Below, one piece after another: positions 34,018 to 46,749 of a stretch of 64,000 nt of DNA. Each line of letters begins with the position of its first letter. Within the stretch, counting starts at the first letter, position 1. The notes below the pieces were generated by a model. It saw nothing but the letters and a program-made list of their open reading frames with translations, was not told the origin of the DNA and did not search any database. The translations under genes and the position numbers were made by a program. Source of the stretch: Portulaca oleracea (Eukaryota; Streptophyta; Magnoliopsida; Caryophyllales; Portulacaceae); assembly GCA_029582165.1 (NCBI GenBank), contig CM055876.1, forward strand, positions 19,892,501 through 19,956,500. The letters are read 5' to 3'.

Positions 34018-35029
34018 CGGGTTCGGGTTCGAACTCCTTTAGCCGGACTTGAATTCCCGACTTGGCATTTCCGAGCTAAACCAGGTCACCCGTGTGATTT
34101 CGGGAACCATTACACTTTCTCCAAGGGTGGAATGATGAGCGTCGAGTTAGTATGGTGTCAATGGGTCACCCTTTGTGGAGGATTGGATGGGCTCGGGTTT
34201 TGTTCCTCCGACCCCAGAGACCTCGAGGTCGTGCGAGGCCGTCCTGAGAATAGGAGTTGCTTGATATCGAGGGTCGGGTTTTGCCCCGATTCACGAAGGT
34301 TCAAGGTAGAAACGAAGAAGGAAGTTGGCGTCCAGCCTCGTGGTGGCACCCGCGGCACATAGCACCAACGCTTGGAATTTTGGTCGTCAGGACCAAACGC
34401 TGGCAGCGCTGGAGAAACGCTGCTAGCGTCTGACACAGAGAGTTGGGTTTCTTAGCCGAACAAAAACGCTGGCGGAAGTTTGGAAAATGCTACCAGCACC
34501 TGGCCTCCAGCATCCAGTCGGGCCCGCGACCCATAATGTCGCGTCCACGACGCCCGCTGCCAACGTTGCTACTGCTGTTGCCGTTGCTGCAGATTGCCAT
34601 AGGTTGCGCCCGCGATGGATTTCTTCGCGCCCACGACGGTCCCAGTTCCAACCGAGATTTTGTAATCAAAACTACGTAGTTTTGGGGTTTTTTTTAAGTT
34701 TAGTATAAATACTTTGTTTTAGCCTCTTTTTCGAAAAAAGCTGATGTTTATGAATGATTTGCTAATGCAATGTTAGGGTTTCTCCCTTTTCTCTCTCAAA
34801 ATCTTGTTCTTACTTTATCCATTTATTAATGATGGTGTTAGCAAGTCATTTCTTTAGTGGTTATCTAGTGGATTACCTATAATAGTCATGGTGGGGTGTG
34901 AGGCCTAGAGTTGTGGATTACCTAGCTCAAGGTCATATCCTTCATTTGGTGTTCAAGTTTTGATCGATTGTTGGATTCAAAATTACACTCAAGCTAGAAT
35001 CATCAGCTTCCCCACTGTGCCACGCTCCA
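34018..35029 (+). repeat. G3 3' LTR (1012 bp)
   Basis: Closely matches 30556-31599 by eye; the length difference is mainly a shorter GC-rich middle. TATAAATA at 34704-34711. Followed by AGCTC. Confidence 0.88.
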
Positions 35030-35034
35030 AGCTC

Positions 35035-36054
35035 AGTGCGAAGCTGCTTATCTAACTTATGCAGATGGTCATGACCACCTGAGAAGAGTCTTTCTTGGAC
35101 CCCCTTAAGCCTGGAAAGGAGTCTTCGCTTTTTCTGGAACAGGTTTCCAAAGAGGTCTCTGTTCCATTCTGTAAGATCCAGGGCGAGCTCCTTTAGTGCC
35201 CCCGTGCACGGTCCCTGACTATCCCACTTTTCCTTATGAGATAGGCAAGCTGCCTGGAATTTAAAGGGCTTCGGCCTCCGCCTTCTTTCTTCTCCTCTTG
35301 TGCTCAAAAGAATGGGTGCATGATCAAAGTAGCAGAAAAGCAAATGTTTTAGGGATCCTTCAGGAAACATGTCTCGCCATCTAATGTTGCACAGAACCCG
35401 ATCCAGACGTGCATATTTTCTTGTAGACACTTCATTACCCCTAAGCCAAGTAAACCTGGGTCCCACGAACCCCAGGTCAATCAACTCATTATTGTGGATC
35501 CAATTGTTGAATCTAGCACATCTCTTGGCCATGGAGTGATCCCCGTGGTTTCGCTCGGTAAGGCTAGCTGTTTCATTAAAGTCCTCCATGAGGAGCCATG
35601 GAGAGTTTAGAGAGCCCCCAAAGGAACTAAGATGGTCCCACGGTTCCTCACGTCCTTGCTCTTGGGGGTAAGCATAGACAATGGTAATGACCCATTTTTC
35701 ATCGTTTTGAAACATTAACTCAGTTGACACATATTGGTTTGTAACCTCAATCATTGTAGAGGAGAGCTCATGATGATTCCATAGGAGCCAAATACCCCCT
35801 TTAAAACCCTACGCTTCTACTCGAAACAAATTACTGAAACCTACTCTTTTATAGACTCTATTAGCACGATCCCAGCTAATATGGGTTTTAGTCAACGCCA
35901 TGAAGTGGGGCCTACACGTCTGAATATGTTCTCGATAGGTGGTGATGAAATCCTTATTACCAGCTCCTCGAACATTCCAAACAAAACATCTAAAATTAGG
36001 CATATAAACCCTAGGTGCAACATTGTTTCCTAAAGCTTTATTTTGGCTATTCAT
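35035..36054 (-). pseudogene. LINE ORF2 5' part: AP-type endonuclease domain
   Basis: Starts near 36054 (MNSQNKALGN). FRCFVWNVRGAGNKDF opens the endonuclease/exonuclease/phosphatase fold, followed by PHFMALTKTHIS, a TAG nonsense codon at 35811-35809, then in the same frame KGGIWLLW, WLLMEDFNETA (GDFNE-type motif with E for G), LIDLGFVGPRFTWLRG, RLDRVLCN and FDHAPILL. The C-terminal linker ends at LRTEL, where G3 is inserted. In L1 elements this domain nicks the target DNA. The single stop apart, the frame is open. Confidence 0.83.
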
Positions 36055-36061
36055 AATTAAA

Positions 36062-36986
36062 CTAAGAAGGTAAGGGATTGGGAAACGACCCAAATAAGAA
36101 CTCCATGCCACTATGCGCCTCGCCAACATGTGCTCCCACATTACCACGTGCTCCATTGTGGGGTCGTGTTCCCTTTTCGGAGGATCCTCTGTTTTCCTTA
36201 ACAGTTCTCCTATCAGGCCCCTTCGAGGGGTGTTTAGTGGCTGCCGGTTGTCGCTTTCCGCTTCCACCCATATTAACCATAACTTGGGTGTCCTTCTATT
36301 GAAAATTAACCTTGTTTAGACCATAATTTGAAACTATCTTGACCCCATTTCTGGGTGCCATGGGTATTCTAGGTCCTGAGGGGTTCTGTGTCCTTCCTCG
36401 TACCCCAGCCGAAACGGGCTGGGTAATGCGTTCCTCTACCATCCCTTGATGGTTGCTTGTTGTGTCTGTTGGGATATTCTCCTTGGTCGCTTCCAAGACC
36501 ATAACCTCATGTAAGGTTTCTGTATCAGCGGGGATATTGTCCTTTTCCTTCGGGAGGCCCTCACTAGTGGGAATTGTGTCCTCTAGCAATTATGTCTCAG
36601 GTGCAGCCGTATCATCATCGTACTCTTCTTCCAAGGCCTCAAGTACTTCAAACCTTGACCCCAAGCTAGGAGCCCTCACACTAGTTTCTGCATTGCCGCT
36701 ACGGTGTTTACCACTCTGCTGTTCGGTCCCACTGTCTCCAACTCTTGGGGGGCTTGTTTCAGGAGTCCCACCACGTGGAATTTGGGTGCCAGGGCTCCGC
36801 ACCCCCTCTCTCTCTTTATCTTTTGGTTTTTTCCTTTGGGGTTTCTTAACTTTCATCCACCCACCATACAATTCCGTCTCCTCCGAGGCTTTAATGGTAG
36901 AATCACCAGACTTTCCCCGTTCTTCTTCCACAGGGTGCTTCTTTGGGCAAACATCCTACCTATGGCCTTGCTTCCCAGAATGAAAG
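36062..36986 (-). pseudogene. LINE ORF1 3' part: zinc knuckle and C-terminal region
   Basis: Immediately inside the G2 insertion the minus strand reads HSGKQGHR, a stop (TAG), then DVCPKKHPVEEERGKSG, a damaged CCHC knuckle of the plant L1 ORF1 type. YGGWMKVKKPQRKKPKDK and LGSRFEVLEALEEE (about 36860 and 36670) are the usual ORF1 downstream landmarks. A Gly/Lys/Arg-rich tail ends near 36062, just before ORF2. Frame breaks occur near 36590 and 36290. ORF1 proteins bind element RNA. Confidence 0.75.
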
Positions 36987-37951
36987 TGTTCGGTCTCATT
37001 TTGAGTCGAATTGATACCATTAATAAAGAGTTTTTCCTTGTTTTAGACCCCTAATTATTAGTAAGTTATGATGATTTTGTGTTTTGTAGGTTAAATCAAA
37101 GAGAAGAGGGAAAAGAAGGCTTAAAAGCTCCAAAAGCCCATCAACCAAGTGTGTCGCGCCCGCGACTCTCAGCCCAATTTCCAGAAGTAAAGAGGCGGCG
37201 TCTAGGTTTAGGGTTTTGAGTTTAATTTATTTCCCCTTTCCTAATTTTCCTATATAAACACTATCTTGGGGGATTAGAGAGATCATTAGTTAGATAATTA
37301 GTTAGCATTAGTTTTTAGATTACTTAGGTTTTAGAATGAGTTTTCTTTACAGTTTCTTTAGTTTTCGATTGTAATTCAATTCTTCCAGGATCAATGCAAT
37401 TCTTTTCTTCTAGTTCTTGTTTTCTTTCGGTTCTTATCTTTCAATTTCATTAGTATTAGTTCCACAAAAATCCAATTTTTAGTGAAGAGGAGGATTAAGG
37501 TTCCCCTAATTCTCTCTACAGGTGAGGATTCGAGCAGTCTTAATAATCCAAATCACGCTTTTTCTTGTTTGTTCGGGAGAAGATTCGTAATTTAAGATTC
37601 AAGATTTCAAGACTCAAGATTAGTACAATGCATTCTAGGTATAATTTCTTTTCATTAATTTTAGTAATTAGTTTAGTTTTTACTTTCACAGTTTTTAATT
37701 GCTTTCTTGATTATGCTTTTGGTTTCTTGTTTAGTTTCTTGTTCTTGTTCTAGTAGTTAGGGTTTGTTTTCAATTTCATGTTTTCCTTAGTTTTTATTTC
37801 TTTCAATTCCTATTAGTTTAGTTTATTTCAATTATTTAGTGCTTCCTGCAATTTGAAACATTTTCCAAACCAATTTCCTGAAAACCTAACACACAATTCC
37901 TGTGGATTCGACAACCCCTACTTTTTAAACCCAAATTTCTGCAAGCGAATA
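36987..37951 (+). repeat. G2 5' LTR (965 bp)
   Basis: TATATAA box at 37251-37257 after a TTTCCTAATTTTCC stretch. It contains one GTCGCGCCCGCGAC palindrome at 37153-37166. Near-identical to the 3' LTR by eye. Confidence 0.87.
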
Positions 37952-37952
37952 A

Positions 37953-37970
37953 TGGCGCCATTGCCGGGGA
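37953..37970 (+). other. G2 primer-binding site (Asp-tRNA type)
   Basis: TGGCGCCATTGCCGGGGA begins one base after the LTR. It differs at one position from TGGCGCCGTTGCCGGGGA, the site common in Athila/Tat elements, which is complementary to the 3' end of tRNA-Asp. Confidence 0.8.
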
Positions 37971-38099
37971 TAACGTTATTTGGTAGATTAGGTTCTTGGT
38001 TTGTTTGTGAGTAGTTTAACTGCTTTCTTAGATTAGTTTTCAAAATCAAAAACCCGAAAAAAAATCTATAAAACTAAAAAAATTAAAAAAATTGAGACT

Positions 38100-39581
38100 T
38101 CAAGGAAAAGACGGAAAGTACAACAACCTGAGGTTTGGGTTCGTAGTCATGCTAGTCACAGATTGGTTAGGAAGGAGGAACCCTCGGAAGAACCACTAAA
38201 GATGTCTAGGGAAGAACCACCTAGGGTAACCCTTTATAACCAATTATACCCATCTTATGACCCACCACCATCATGTTTTGTACTTCCCAACCTGCCTATA
38301 GGAGTGACCTTTGAGCCTAGGCAGCACTACACCCAGAACCTACCACTTTTCATGGGTACTGGTTTAGCACTCATATGGACCGCATAGTACAAAGAATACA
38401 TTAGCATGATAACTCCACCAGGAGTACTATTAGACAATGTACTTTTAAAGTACCTACCTTTTGCTCTGAGGGACATCGCTAAGCGGTGGATGTATAGCAT
38501 CAAACCTTAGTCCATTAATTCTTGGGACAGTTTTCTAAAAGTTTTCATGAAAAGGTATTTTCCAACCTCCTTAGCTACTCAACTGAGGAATTCTATTTTA
38601 AAATTTAGACAGGACATAGGAGAGCCTTACTGGAAAGCTTTCAAACGTCTTAAAAACTTGCTGTCCCAATTCCCTCATCATGGTCTAGACTTGGTACGAT
38701 TGTGTCAGATTGTGTACGAGGGTGTTGACCATGAGACCAGAGTCACACTAGAATCAATGTGTCAAGGGGGTTTCATGGACAAAACTGTTGATGAGGCCTG
38801 AGATTTCTTAGAAAGCATGTCTGAAAGGGCAATGCAATGGGGAACCACTAGAGATGAGTCCTTAGGTGCTCAATTGTCTAATGCTAGAGGGGGTGTACAT
38901 GCTGTGAGTGAGAGTACATGGTACGAGGCTAGGTTCGCTTCTCTTGTGAATATGATTAAAACCTTAGCCCAACAACAATTAGCTGCTTCACAACCTAAAA
39001 CCTGTGCTCATGTTAACTCTTATGATCAGACTGCTACTTTTGTTCCCCCACCACCTGTGTCATGTGCCGTGTGCCAAAGTGTTGACCATGTTTATTCTAC
39101 CTGTCCTATTTATATTCAACAATTGGCTGCTAGTACTGAAAATGTGAATGCTATGCATCATAACTATAGGCCTGACCAGTACCAACCCTACCAGCTCAAG
39201 GGGATGCGGAAGCACCCCTTACTCTCTTATGGCCCTGAGAATCAGAATGTGTTGAGACCACCCAGTCAAGGAGGGGGTTTCCAAGGAAATCCACCTCCTC
39301 AATTTCGACCTCAACCCCAGGGGGCTTACCAAGCTCCTAGAGGGCCACCTGTCCAATCCCAGATTGCCCAAAACCGACCCCCACCAGGGTATTCTAATGA
39401 GGATAAACATGAGAGAGAAATTAGGGAATTAAAGAATGGCCTGGGAGAAGTTAAGGAATCCATGAAGAGTGATATTGAGAAAGTGTTAAAACAAATGAAT
39501 GATCAATTTTCTCAAATGATGCTAGCTAATAGAGATAGAGGATCTTTTCCTGCACAACCTGATGCAAACCCCAATGGGTAA
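38100..39581 (+). pseudogene. G2 gag (Athila-type)
   Basis: One frame runs from about 38163 to the pol start, with nonsense codons at 38385, near 38505, at 38799 and at 39579. Readable blocks: FALRDIAKRWMYSIKP, SWDSFLKVFMKRYFPTS, GEPYWKAFKRLKNLLSQFPH, VTLESMCQGGFMDKTVDEA, a Cys-rich CAVCQSVDHVYSTCP and a Pro/Gln-rich tail (39200-39400), ending in a coiled-coil-like stretch (HEREIRELKNGLGEVKESMK). The order matches Athila Gag. Because all lesions are point stops in one frame, gag and pol were a single ORF. Confidence 0.8.
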
Positions 39582-42500
39582 GCTTCAGGTTCGTCATCGT
39601 GTGACCCTAATCAGGTTAGAGGTTTGAATGTTGTAATTACTCTCCGTTCTGGGAGAGAAATTGATAATAAAGTGCAATTGAAATCTTCTGATGTGTGTAA
39701 TGAAAAGACTATGACTGATGAATCTATTGATGAGCCTGTTGATGATGAGTTAGAGGGAGGAAGGCCATCTATTACAGTTAAGCCTCCTCGCACCAAAACC
39801 TTGACTAAAACCAACCCTTTGACTAGTCCACCATCCCAAGGGGCCTACAAGCCCCCTCCACCTTATCCTTGGAGGTTAAGGGGGAGTAAAGACCAAAAAT
39901 TTCTGAACAAAATTAAGGAGACTTTTTCTCAGGTTAAGGTGAACATCTCTCTTTTAGATGCTATTCAGCAGATCCTTCCATATGCCCGCTTCCTTGAGGA
40001 GCTTTGTACCACTAAGAGGGCCACTCAAGTACCTAAGAAGGCTTTCTTAGCCTCGAATGTGAGTTCTATTATGTCGAACCAGATGCCTATTAAGTACAAA
40101 GACCCTGGATGCCCAACTGTCTCTATTACCATAGATGATAGTTTTATAGAAAAGGCATTGCTTGACCTAGGTGCTAGTGTGAATTCGCTACCTTTGCATG
40201 TGTATGAGATGCTTGGATTAGGTGAACTAAAGCCTACTAGGATGGTATTGCAATTGGCTGACAGATCTACTAGAGTACCTAAGGGGGTATTGGAGGACGT
40301 TCTGATTAAAATTGGGGATTTTGTGTTTCCTGTTGACTTTATAGTACTAGAAACTGCTAGAGTTCAGAGTACTAGAGATGAGATCCCTGTTATTCTAGGT
40401 CGTCCTTTTCTTACTACTTCTAATGCATGGATTAACTGTAAGGATGGTAGAATGAAATTGACCTTTGGGAATTTGACTATGGAATTAAATATTTTTAACC
40501 TACAAAAGTCACCCTTAGGTTTTGATGAGCATGAGCAGAGTACCCTTAATTGGGTAAGTGATTTTGTTGATAGTGAGCAACCTGATTGTGTTGATGTATC
40601 TTTTGCTAATGAGTTGACTGCACTAGGAATTAATCCTGATAATTTGAATTCTTTGTGTGATTTTGATGTGTTTGATGGTAATGTGCTATATGAATCTTTA
40701 TTTGCATCTCAAACCACACTTGAGATAAGCCTGAACCACCTTCATTCACCACACTTGAGATGAAACTCCTCCCTTCTGAGCTGAAATATGTTTTTCTTGG
40801 CCCTAGTGAGACCTACCCAGTAATCATTGCTTCTGACTTGGGTAAGGACCAGGAAAACCAAGTAATTGAGGTTCTGAGAAAGAACAAGGGAGCCTTAGGG
40901 TTGACATTAAGAGACATTAAGTGGTTAGATCTAGCCCTTCCATTGTTCAGCATCGAATCTTCCTAGAAGATGAGAATGCTTCCCATAGAGATCCCCTTAA
41001 GAGACTGAACCCACAGATGAAAGATGTAGTCAAGAAAGAAATCCTTAAGTGGTTAGATCATGACATTATTTACCCAATTTCTAATAGCAAGTGGGTAAGC
41101 GTAATCCATGTAGTCCTAAGAAGGCTGGTTTGACTGTTGTTGAGAATGAACAGGGAGAGTTAGTTCCTACTCGTGTCACTTCTGGTTGGCGAGTCTGCAT
41201 TGATTATAGAAAATTGAACAAAGCCACCAGGAAGGACCACTTTCCCCTCCCTTTCATGGATCAGATGCTTGAAAAACTTGCTGGGCATGAGTATTACTGT
41301 TTTCTAGATGGTTATTCTGGTTATATCCAAGTCTCTATTTCCCCTTGTGACCAGGAAAAGACCACATTCACTTGTCCCTTTGGCACCTTTGCTTTTCGAA
41401 GGATGCCTTTTGGTTTGTGTAATGCCCCTCCAACCTTCCAGAGGTGCATGATTTCAATATTTTCTGACTTAGTGGAGAAATGTGTGGAAATTTTTATGGA
41501 TGATTTTTCTGTGTTTGGTACCTCTTTTGATGCTTGCTTAGCTAACCTGAATCGCGTGCTGAGTCGATGCCAGAAAAAGAATTTGAACCTGAACTGGGAA
41601 AAATGTCACATTATGGTGAAAAAGGGTATAGTTTTAGGGTATGTGATTTCTAAGGATGGGATTGAGGTAGATAAGGCCAAGATTGATTTAGTTAAGAATT
41701 TACCCCCTCCAACCTCTGTAAAGGAAGTCCGTTCATTCTTAGGACACGCCGGTTTTTTACTGGTGATTCATAAAAGACTTCAGTAAAATTGCTAAGCCCT
41801 TGTCTTCACTTTTAGCTAAGGAGGTACATTTTCACTTTTCTGATGATTGTATAAGGGCCTTTAATCAACTTAAAGATGCCATTATTTCCCTTCCTATTCT
41901 CAAACCTCCCATCTGGGGAGAACCTTTTGAGATTATGTGTGATGCATCTGATTATGCTGTAGGTGTTGTGCTAGGACAGAGAATTGATAAGAAACCTATT
42001 GTTATTCATTATGCTAGCCACTCCTTGAACGATGCTCAATTAAATTACACTGTGACTGAAAAAGAATTTCTAGCTGTTGTGTATGCCTTTGAGAAATTCA
42101 GACCTTACTTGCTTGGTGCTAAAGTCATAGTTTATAGTGACCATTCAGCTATTAGGTATCTGATGGAAAAGAAAGATTCCAAACCTAGGCTAGTTAGGTG
42201 GGTCTTGTTGTTGTAAGAATTTGACTGTGAGATTAGAGACAGGAAAGGAGCTGAGAATCCTGTGGCTGGCCACCTTTCTAGAATTGTGCTTGACAATGTG
42301 AAAACCACCCCTATTGCTGCTCAATTTCCTGATGAGCAACTCTTTAGTGGGGGAGTGGAACCTTGGTTTGCTGATATAGTGAACTTCAAGGTAACTGGAG
42401 AGATGTCTAGGATTGGAATAAGCATGATAGGGACAGATTTCTTCATATTGTGAAGAATTTTGTATGGGATGACCCTTATTTGTTTAAATATTTCCCTGAT

Positions 42501-43654
42501 CAAATACTTAGGAGATGTGTTCCTGATGAATCCATTATGGATGTCCTATCTTTTTGCCATGACCAACCTTGTGGGGGACATTATAGTGGAAAGAAAACTG
42601 CTTACAAGATCTTACAGAGTGGGTTTTACTAGCCCACTATCTTTAGAGATGCTCATGACTATGCCCAAAGGTGCCCTAGGTGCCAGAGTTTGGGAAAGAT
42701 TACTAGGAGAGATATGATGCCCTTACAAGCTGAGATTTTTGTTGATGTATTTGTGTATGGGGTATTGATTTCATGGGACCATTCCCTAATTCTTTTGGGA
42801 ATGAATATATTCTCCTGGTTGTTGATTATGTGTCTAAGTGGGTAGAGGCTATCCCTAATAGGAAAAATGATGCTCAGGTAGTGACCAAGTTCCTTAGGGA
42901 ATACATCTTTTCTAGATTTGGGATGCCTAGAGCCATTATTAGTGATTAGGGGACCCACTTCAACAATAGATCCTTTGAGGCCTTACTGAAGAGGTACTCA
43001 GTTCAGCATAGGCTCACCACTGCTTACCATCCACAGTCTAATGGTCAAGAAGAAGTCTCCAATAGGCAAATTAAACAGATCTTAGAGAAAACTGTGTCTA
43101 GGAATAGGAAGGACTGGTTTGTTAAGCTGGTTGATGCCTTGTGGGCCTGCCGAACGACCTATAAAACCCCCATTGGGACGTCACCCTATAGAGCTGTTTT
43201 TGGGAATCCTTGTCACTTACCGGTTGAACTTGAACATAGAGCCTGGTGGGCTTTAAAAACCCTTAACCTTGATTTGTCAACAGTTGGTGAGGTGAGGAGA
43301 CTTACACTTTGTGAGCTTAAGGAGTTAAGGAGAGAAGCCTATGAAAATGGGCGATTGACTAAGGAGAGGTCTAAAATCTTACACGATAAGATCATTCATA
43401 GAAAGACTTTCTTCCCGGGACAAAAGGTACTCCTTTATGATTCCCAATTACACTTGTTTGCTGGAAAGTTGAGATCTAGGTGGACTGGACCCTTTATTGT
43501 GACTCAGGTATATCCTTCAGGAGTGGTTGAGATCAAGGACCAATCTAACAATTATGTGTGGAAAGTGAATGGGCACAGGTTGAAGCCCTTCTTAGAGTTT
43601 CATGATACTACTGACGTGGAATGTGTCACATTCCACAACCCACCTAGTGTTTGA
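39582..43654 (+). pseudogene. G2 pol: protease, RT, RNase H, integrase
   Basis: Protease at about 40150 (LLDLGASVNSLP, then PVILGRPFLTT). RT at about 41100-41760 in one open frame, with VCIDYRKLNKATRKDHFPLP, FCPFGTFAFRRMPFGL-like block and the catalytic FMDDF (about 41495). RNase H at 41800-42216 ([40 protein letters not shown]). Integrase zinc region about 42500-42630 (HDQPCGGHYSGKKTAYKIL). The integrase core 42720-43090 is broken in frame, and the C-terminal part 43094-43654 is open ([33 protein letters not shown]). Frameshifts lie near 40735, 40920, 41100 and 42650-43090. It could not function as it stands. Confidence 0.87.
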
Positions 43655-45780
43655 AGGAAGGTGAGTTGAGATTCTTGTATATATTGTATATCTTATTTCT
43701 TGATTTTTCTTGAGTGCTTCTCCTAACTTTGCTATGTCAAGAGAGAAGGATTGAAACTTTTGGCAAGAAACCATCCAGGTAATATCTTTCCTTGTCTACT
43801 TATTACAATTAGTGAGTTGACTTTCTTTTCCCTCTTTTATTTTATTTTCTTTTGGTGTGTTTCTTTTTCTTTCCTTCGCGTGCTTGCTTATCTCTATTTC
43901 TGATTCCAATGAGGACATTGTAGAGTTTTTGTGTGGGAGTGGGGTGGCACAAGTGCCTTATCAGTTTTTGGAGAGAAACAACTTTAGTTACCACTGAAAA
44001 TAAGCGAAATTTTAATTTTTTTTAAAATTAGGATTAGTCTGTCCGGAACACTTTCGGTGATGTTTTGTAAACCAATTAGACTTTCAGTTTGTCTTGCTTC
44101 ACCTTGAAAAGTTTGGTTGAGAATTTAAAAGTTTTTGAAACTGAATTTGCAAATCTTCTGGTTTTGAGTCAAGTAATGAATGGTGTGTTTAACTGCTTTG
44201 ACTAACTTAGTAAGAGTAAATATGTGTGCCGCAAATCTTTGGGCTAGGTTTAGTTGAATGAGCCCTATCTCGTGAGTCCATATAACCTAAAAGTATGAAT
44301 TGATCACTTTTATCAATTCTTTTATTTCCTGAGTGACTCCACCACTAGTTGCACCTCTAGAACTTGTTTTGCATCTTGTTTGAAACTGCATCTCTGCATC
44401 GCATATTGTGACATTATGATTGAGGCACTCTTTTCTTTATTAAACTACATAGCCAAACAGCCTCCCTAACAATATTATTCCGTTCTTTAGCCCCGCCTAG
44501 CCTTTGATTACCTTTCTTTTTGTGATGAAACCCTGACAATACAAGCCATGGCCTTTATTAATTCTTACCCTTTGCCTTGCTTGGATGTGTGAGAATTCAT
44601 TATTTCGGGAAGAAAATTGGTTCGGTGTTGCTGCGAATAGAATTGAGATATTGGGGGTGTAGTATTGATTTTAATTGAATTGGGACACATTACGTATCCT
44701 AATTATCATGAGTTAGCCAATGGGTTGTGTTGTTATAATATAAGAACCTAGGTCAAGGCTAAGTTTATACATTAGTAGTTCTTCTCCCTGATCACCCACC
44801 AAAAAGAGAAGTAGAAAAATAAAAAAAATAAATAAATAAAATAAAAAAGAAAAAAAATGAGAAAAGAATTCAAAAGAAAAGGGTGATCAAGGAGATTTAT
44901 TTGAGATTTGTGAAAGCCTTTGACCCAGTTGTAAAGTTTGATAAGGTGTTTTGTTCTTAATGAGGGAGAATTGAGTTCCTTGCATACATTAAGCAAGAAG
45001 GTAAGTTGAGAGCAAATTTTTATTGAATATCAATCCAAGCATGGCTCTTTAAACTCCTCATACCCAAATATTACCACTCCTTTCCCCTAACCTAAGCCTA
45101 ATTACAACCCCAAAAAGTCCTCTTGATTGTCACTTGTGTATTTGCATACTAGCAGTGGAGAGCGAGATTCTTACCAAGCCTATGGTAGGTTGTTTCTTTT
45201 GGTCTGAGTATGAGAAAAACCCACATACACATTCAAATTTGAGTGTTTGAGCGTTCAATTTTTATCCTAAAGTGAGGTTTGCTCTTTTGACTAACCTACG
45301 TCCATAACTAACCGCGCATAATTGCATTCATCTTAAATCTGTTGGCGGTTTTTCGCATCTAAAGAACTTGTTATCTATACTTAATGTCGAAAACTTCATT
45401 CTATCTATTTTAAACTGATTTTGTTCTCTTCCAGATTTATCTGGGTATTTGCTTGATGGATGGAGGTGTTTGGTTGGTTAGCCTGAGGGGGTGTTTCGTT
45501 GTATTTGTAACCCTTTTTCTTCTTTTTCCTTTATCTTTCTTGAGTCTTTTTCTTTAACCTGAGTCTACTCTTTCTTTTCTTTTTCTTTGGCTTTTGTGGG
45601 TATAGTTGCTATAAACCCTCACGAGACCTTCCTCGTCCACTTGGGCTGCCAAGGGGTTTAAAGGGTTGTTGCATACTCTAAATGCAACCTTGATTCCTAC
45701 GAAAGTGAGTTAGAGTAGCTTAGTTTCTCTTATTTTTGTTTTAGTTTGCTCGGGGCGAGCAAACCTTTGTGTGGGAGTGT
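43655..45780 (+). other. G2 3' spacer, no env frame
   Basis: About 2.1 kb between integrase and 3' LTR. Athila elements often carry an env-like ORF here; none is visible. A purine-rich AAATAAAAAA tract is at 44815-44885, and a purine tract (TGTGTGGGAGTGT) abuts the 3' LTR. Confidence 0.7.
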
Positions 45781-46747
45781 TGTTCGGTCTCATTTCGAGT
45801 CGAATTGATACCGTTAATAAAGAGTTTTTGCTTGTTTTAGACCCCTAATTAGTACTAAGTTATGATGATTTTGTGTTTTGTAGGTTAAATCAAAGAAAAG
45901 AGGGAAAAGAAGGCTTAAAAGCTTCAAAAGCCCATCAACCAAGTGTGTCGCGCCCGCGACTCTCAGCCCAATTTCCAGAAAGAAAGAGGCGGCGTCTAGG
46001 TTTAGGGTTTTGAGTTTAATTTATTTCCCCTTTCCTAATTTTCCTATATAAACACTATCTTGGGGGATTAGAGAGATCATTAGTTAGATAATTAGTTAGC
46101 ATTAGTTTTTAGATTACTTAGGTTTTAGAATGAGTTTTCTTTATAGTTTTCTTTAGTTTTCAATTGTAATTCAATTCTTCCAGGATCAATGCAATTCTTT
46201 TCTTCTAGTTCTTGTTTTCTTTCGGTTCTTATCTTTCAATTTCATTAGTATTAGTTCCACAAAAATCCAATTTTTAGTGAAGAGGAGGATTAAGGTTCCC
46301 CGAATTCTCCCTACAGGTGAGGATTCGAGCAGTCTTAGTAATCCAAATCACGCTTTTTCTTGTTTGTTCGAGAGAAGATTCGTGATTAAAGATTCAAGAT
46401 TTCAAGACTCAAGATTAGTACAATGCATTCTAGGTATGATTTCTTTTCAATAATTTTAGTAATTAGTTTAGTTTTTTACTTTCACAGTTTTTAATTGCTT
46501 TCTTGATTATGCTTTTGATTTCTTGTTTAGTTTCTTGTTCTTGTTCTAGTAGTTAGGGTTTGTTTTCAATTTCATGTTTTCCTTAGTTTTTATTTCTTTC
46601 AATTCCTATTAGTTTAGTTTATTTCAATTATTTACTGCTTCCTGCAATTTGAAACATTTTCCAAACCAATTTCCTGAAAACCTAACACACCATTCCTGTG
46701 GATTCGACATCCCCTACTTTTTAAACCCAAATTTCTGCAACCGAACA
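45781..46747 (+). repeat. G2 3' LTR (967 bp)
   Basis: TATATAA at 46046-46052 and the GTCGCGCCCGCGAC palindrome at 45947-45960, in the same places as in the 5' LTR. It ends CCGAACA, the inverse of TGTTCGG at the start. Confidence 0.87.
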
Positions 46748-46749
46748 AG

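Larger units (their letters stand above)
30556..35029 (+). mobile_element. G3: gag-pro LTR retrotransposon inserted in the LINE, 4.47 kb
   Basis: LTRs at 30556-31599 and 34018-35029, ending TG..CA. Perfect 5-bp duplication AGCTC (30551-30555 and 35030-35034). The LINE frame resumes exactly across the insertion (LRTEL before it, QKVLNQLDTF after it). Primer site TGGTATTAGAGC at 31602-31613, purine tract just before 34018. Only gag and protease are encoded. It is the same family as G4 (50878-55274). Confidence 0.9.
36987..46747 (+). mobile_element. G2: Athila-type Ty3/gypsy retrotransposon, 9.76 kb, decayed
   Basis: LTRs at 36987-37951 and 45781-46747. The 3' LTR keeps matched ends TGTTCGGT..ACCGAACA; the 5' LTR end has mutated to AGCGAATA. 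Primer site of Asp-tRNA type at 37953, then gag, protease, RT, RNase H and integrase in the Ty3/gypsy order, then about 2.1 kb without an env frame. Flanking 5-mers GAAAG and AGAAG do not match cleanly. LINE ORF1 appears to have lost some 60-75 bp at the site, which would explain this. Confidence 0.87.
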
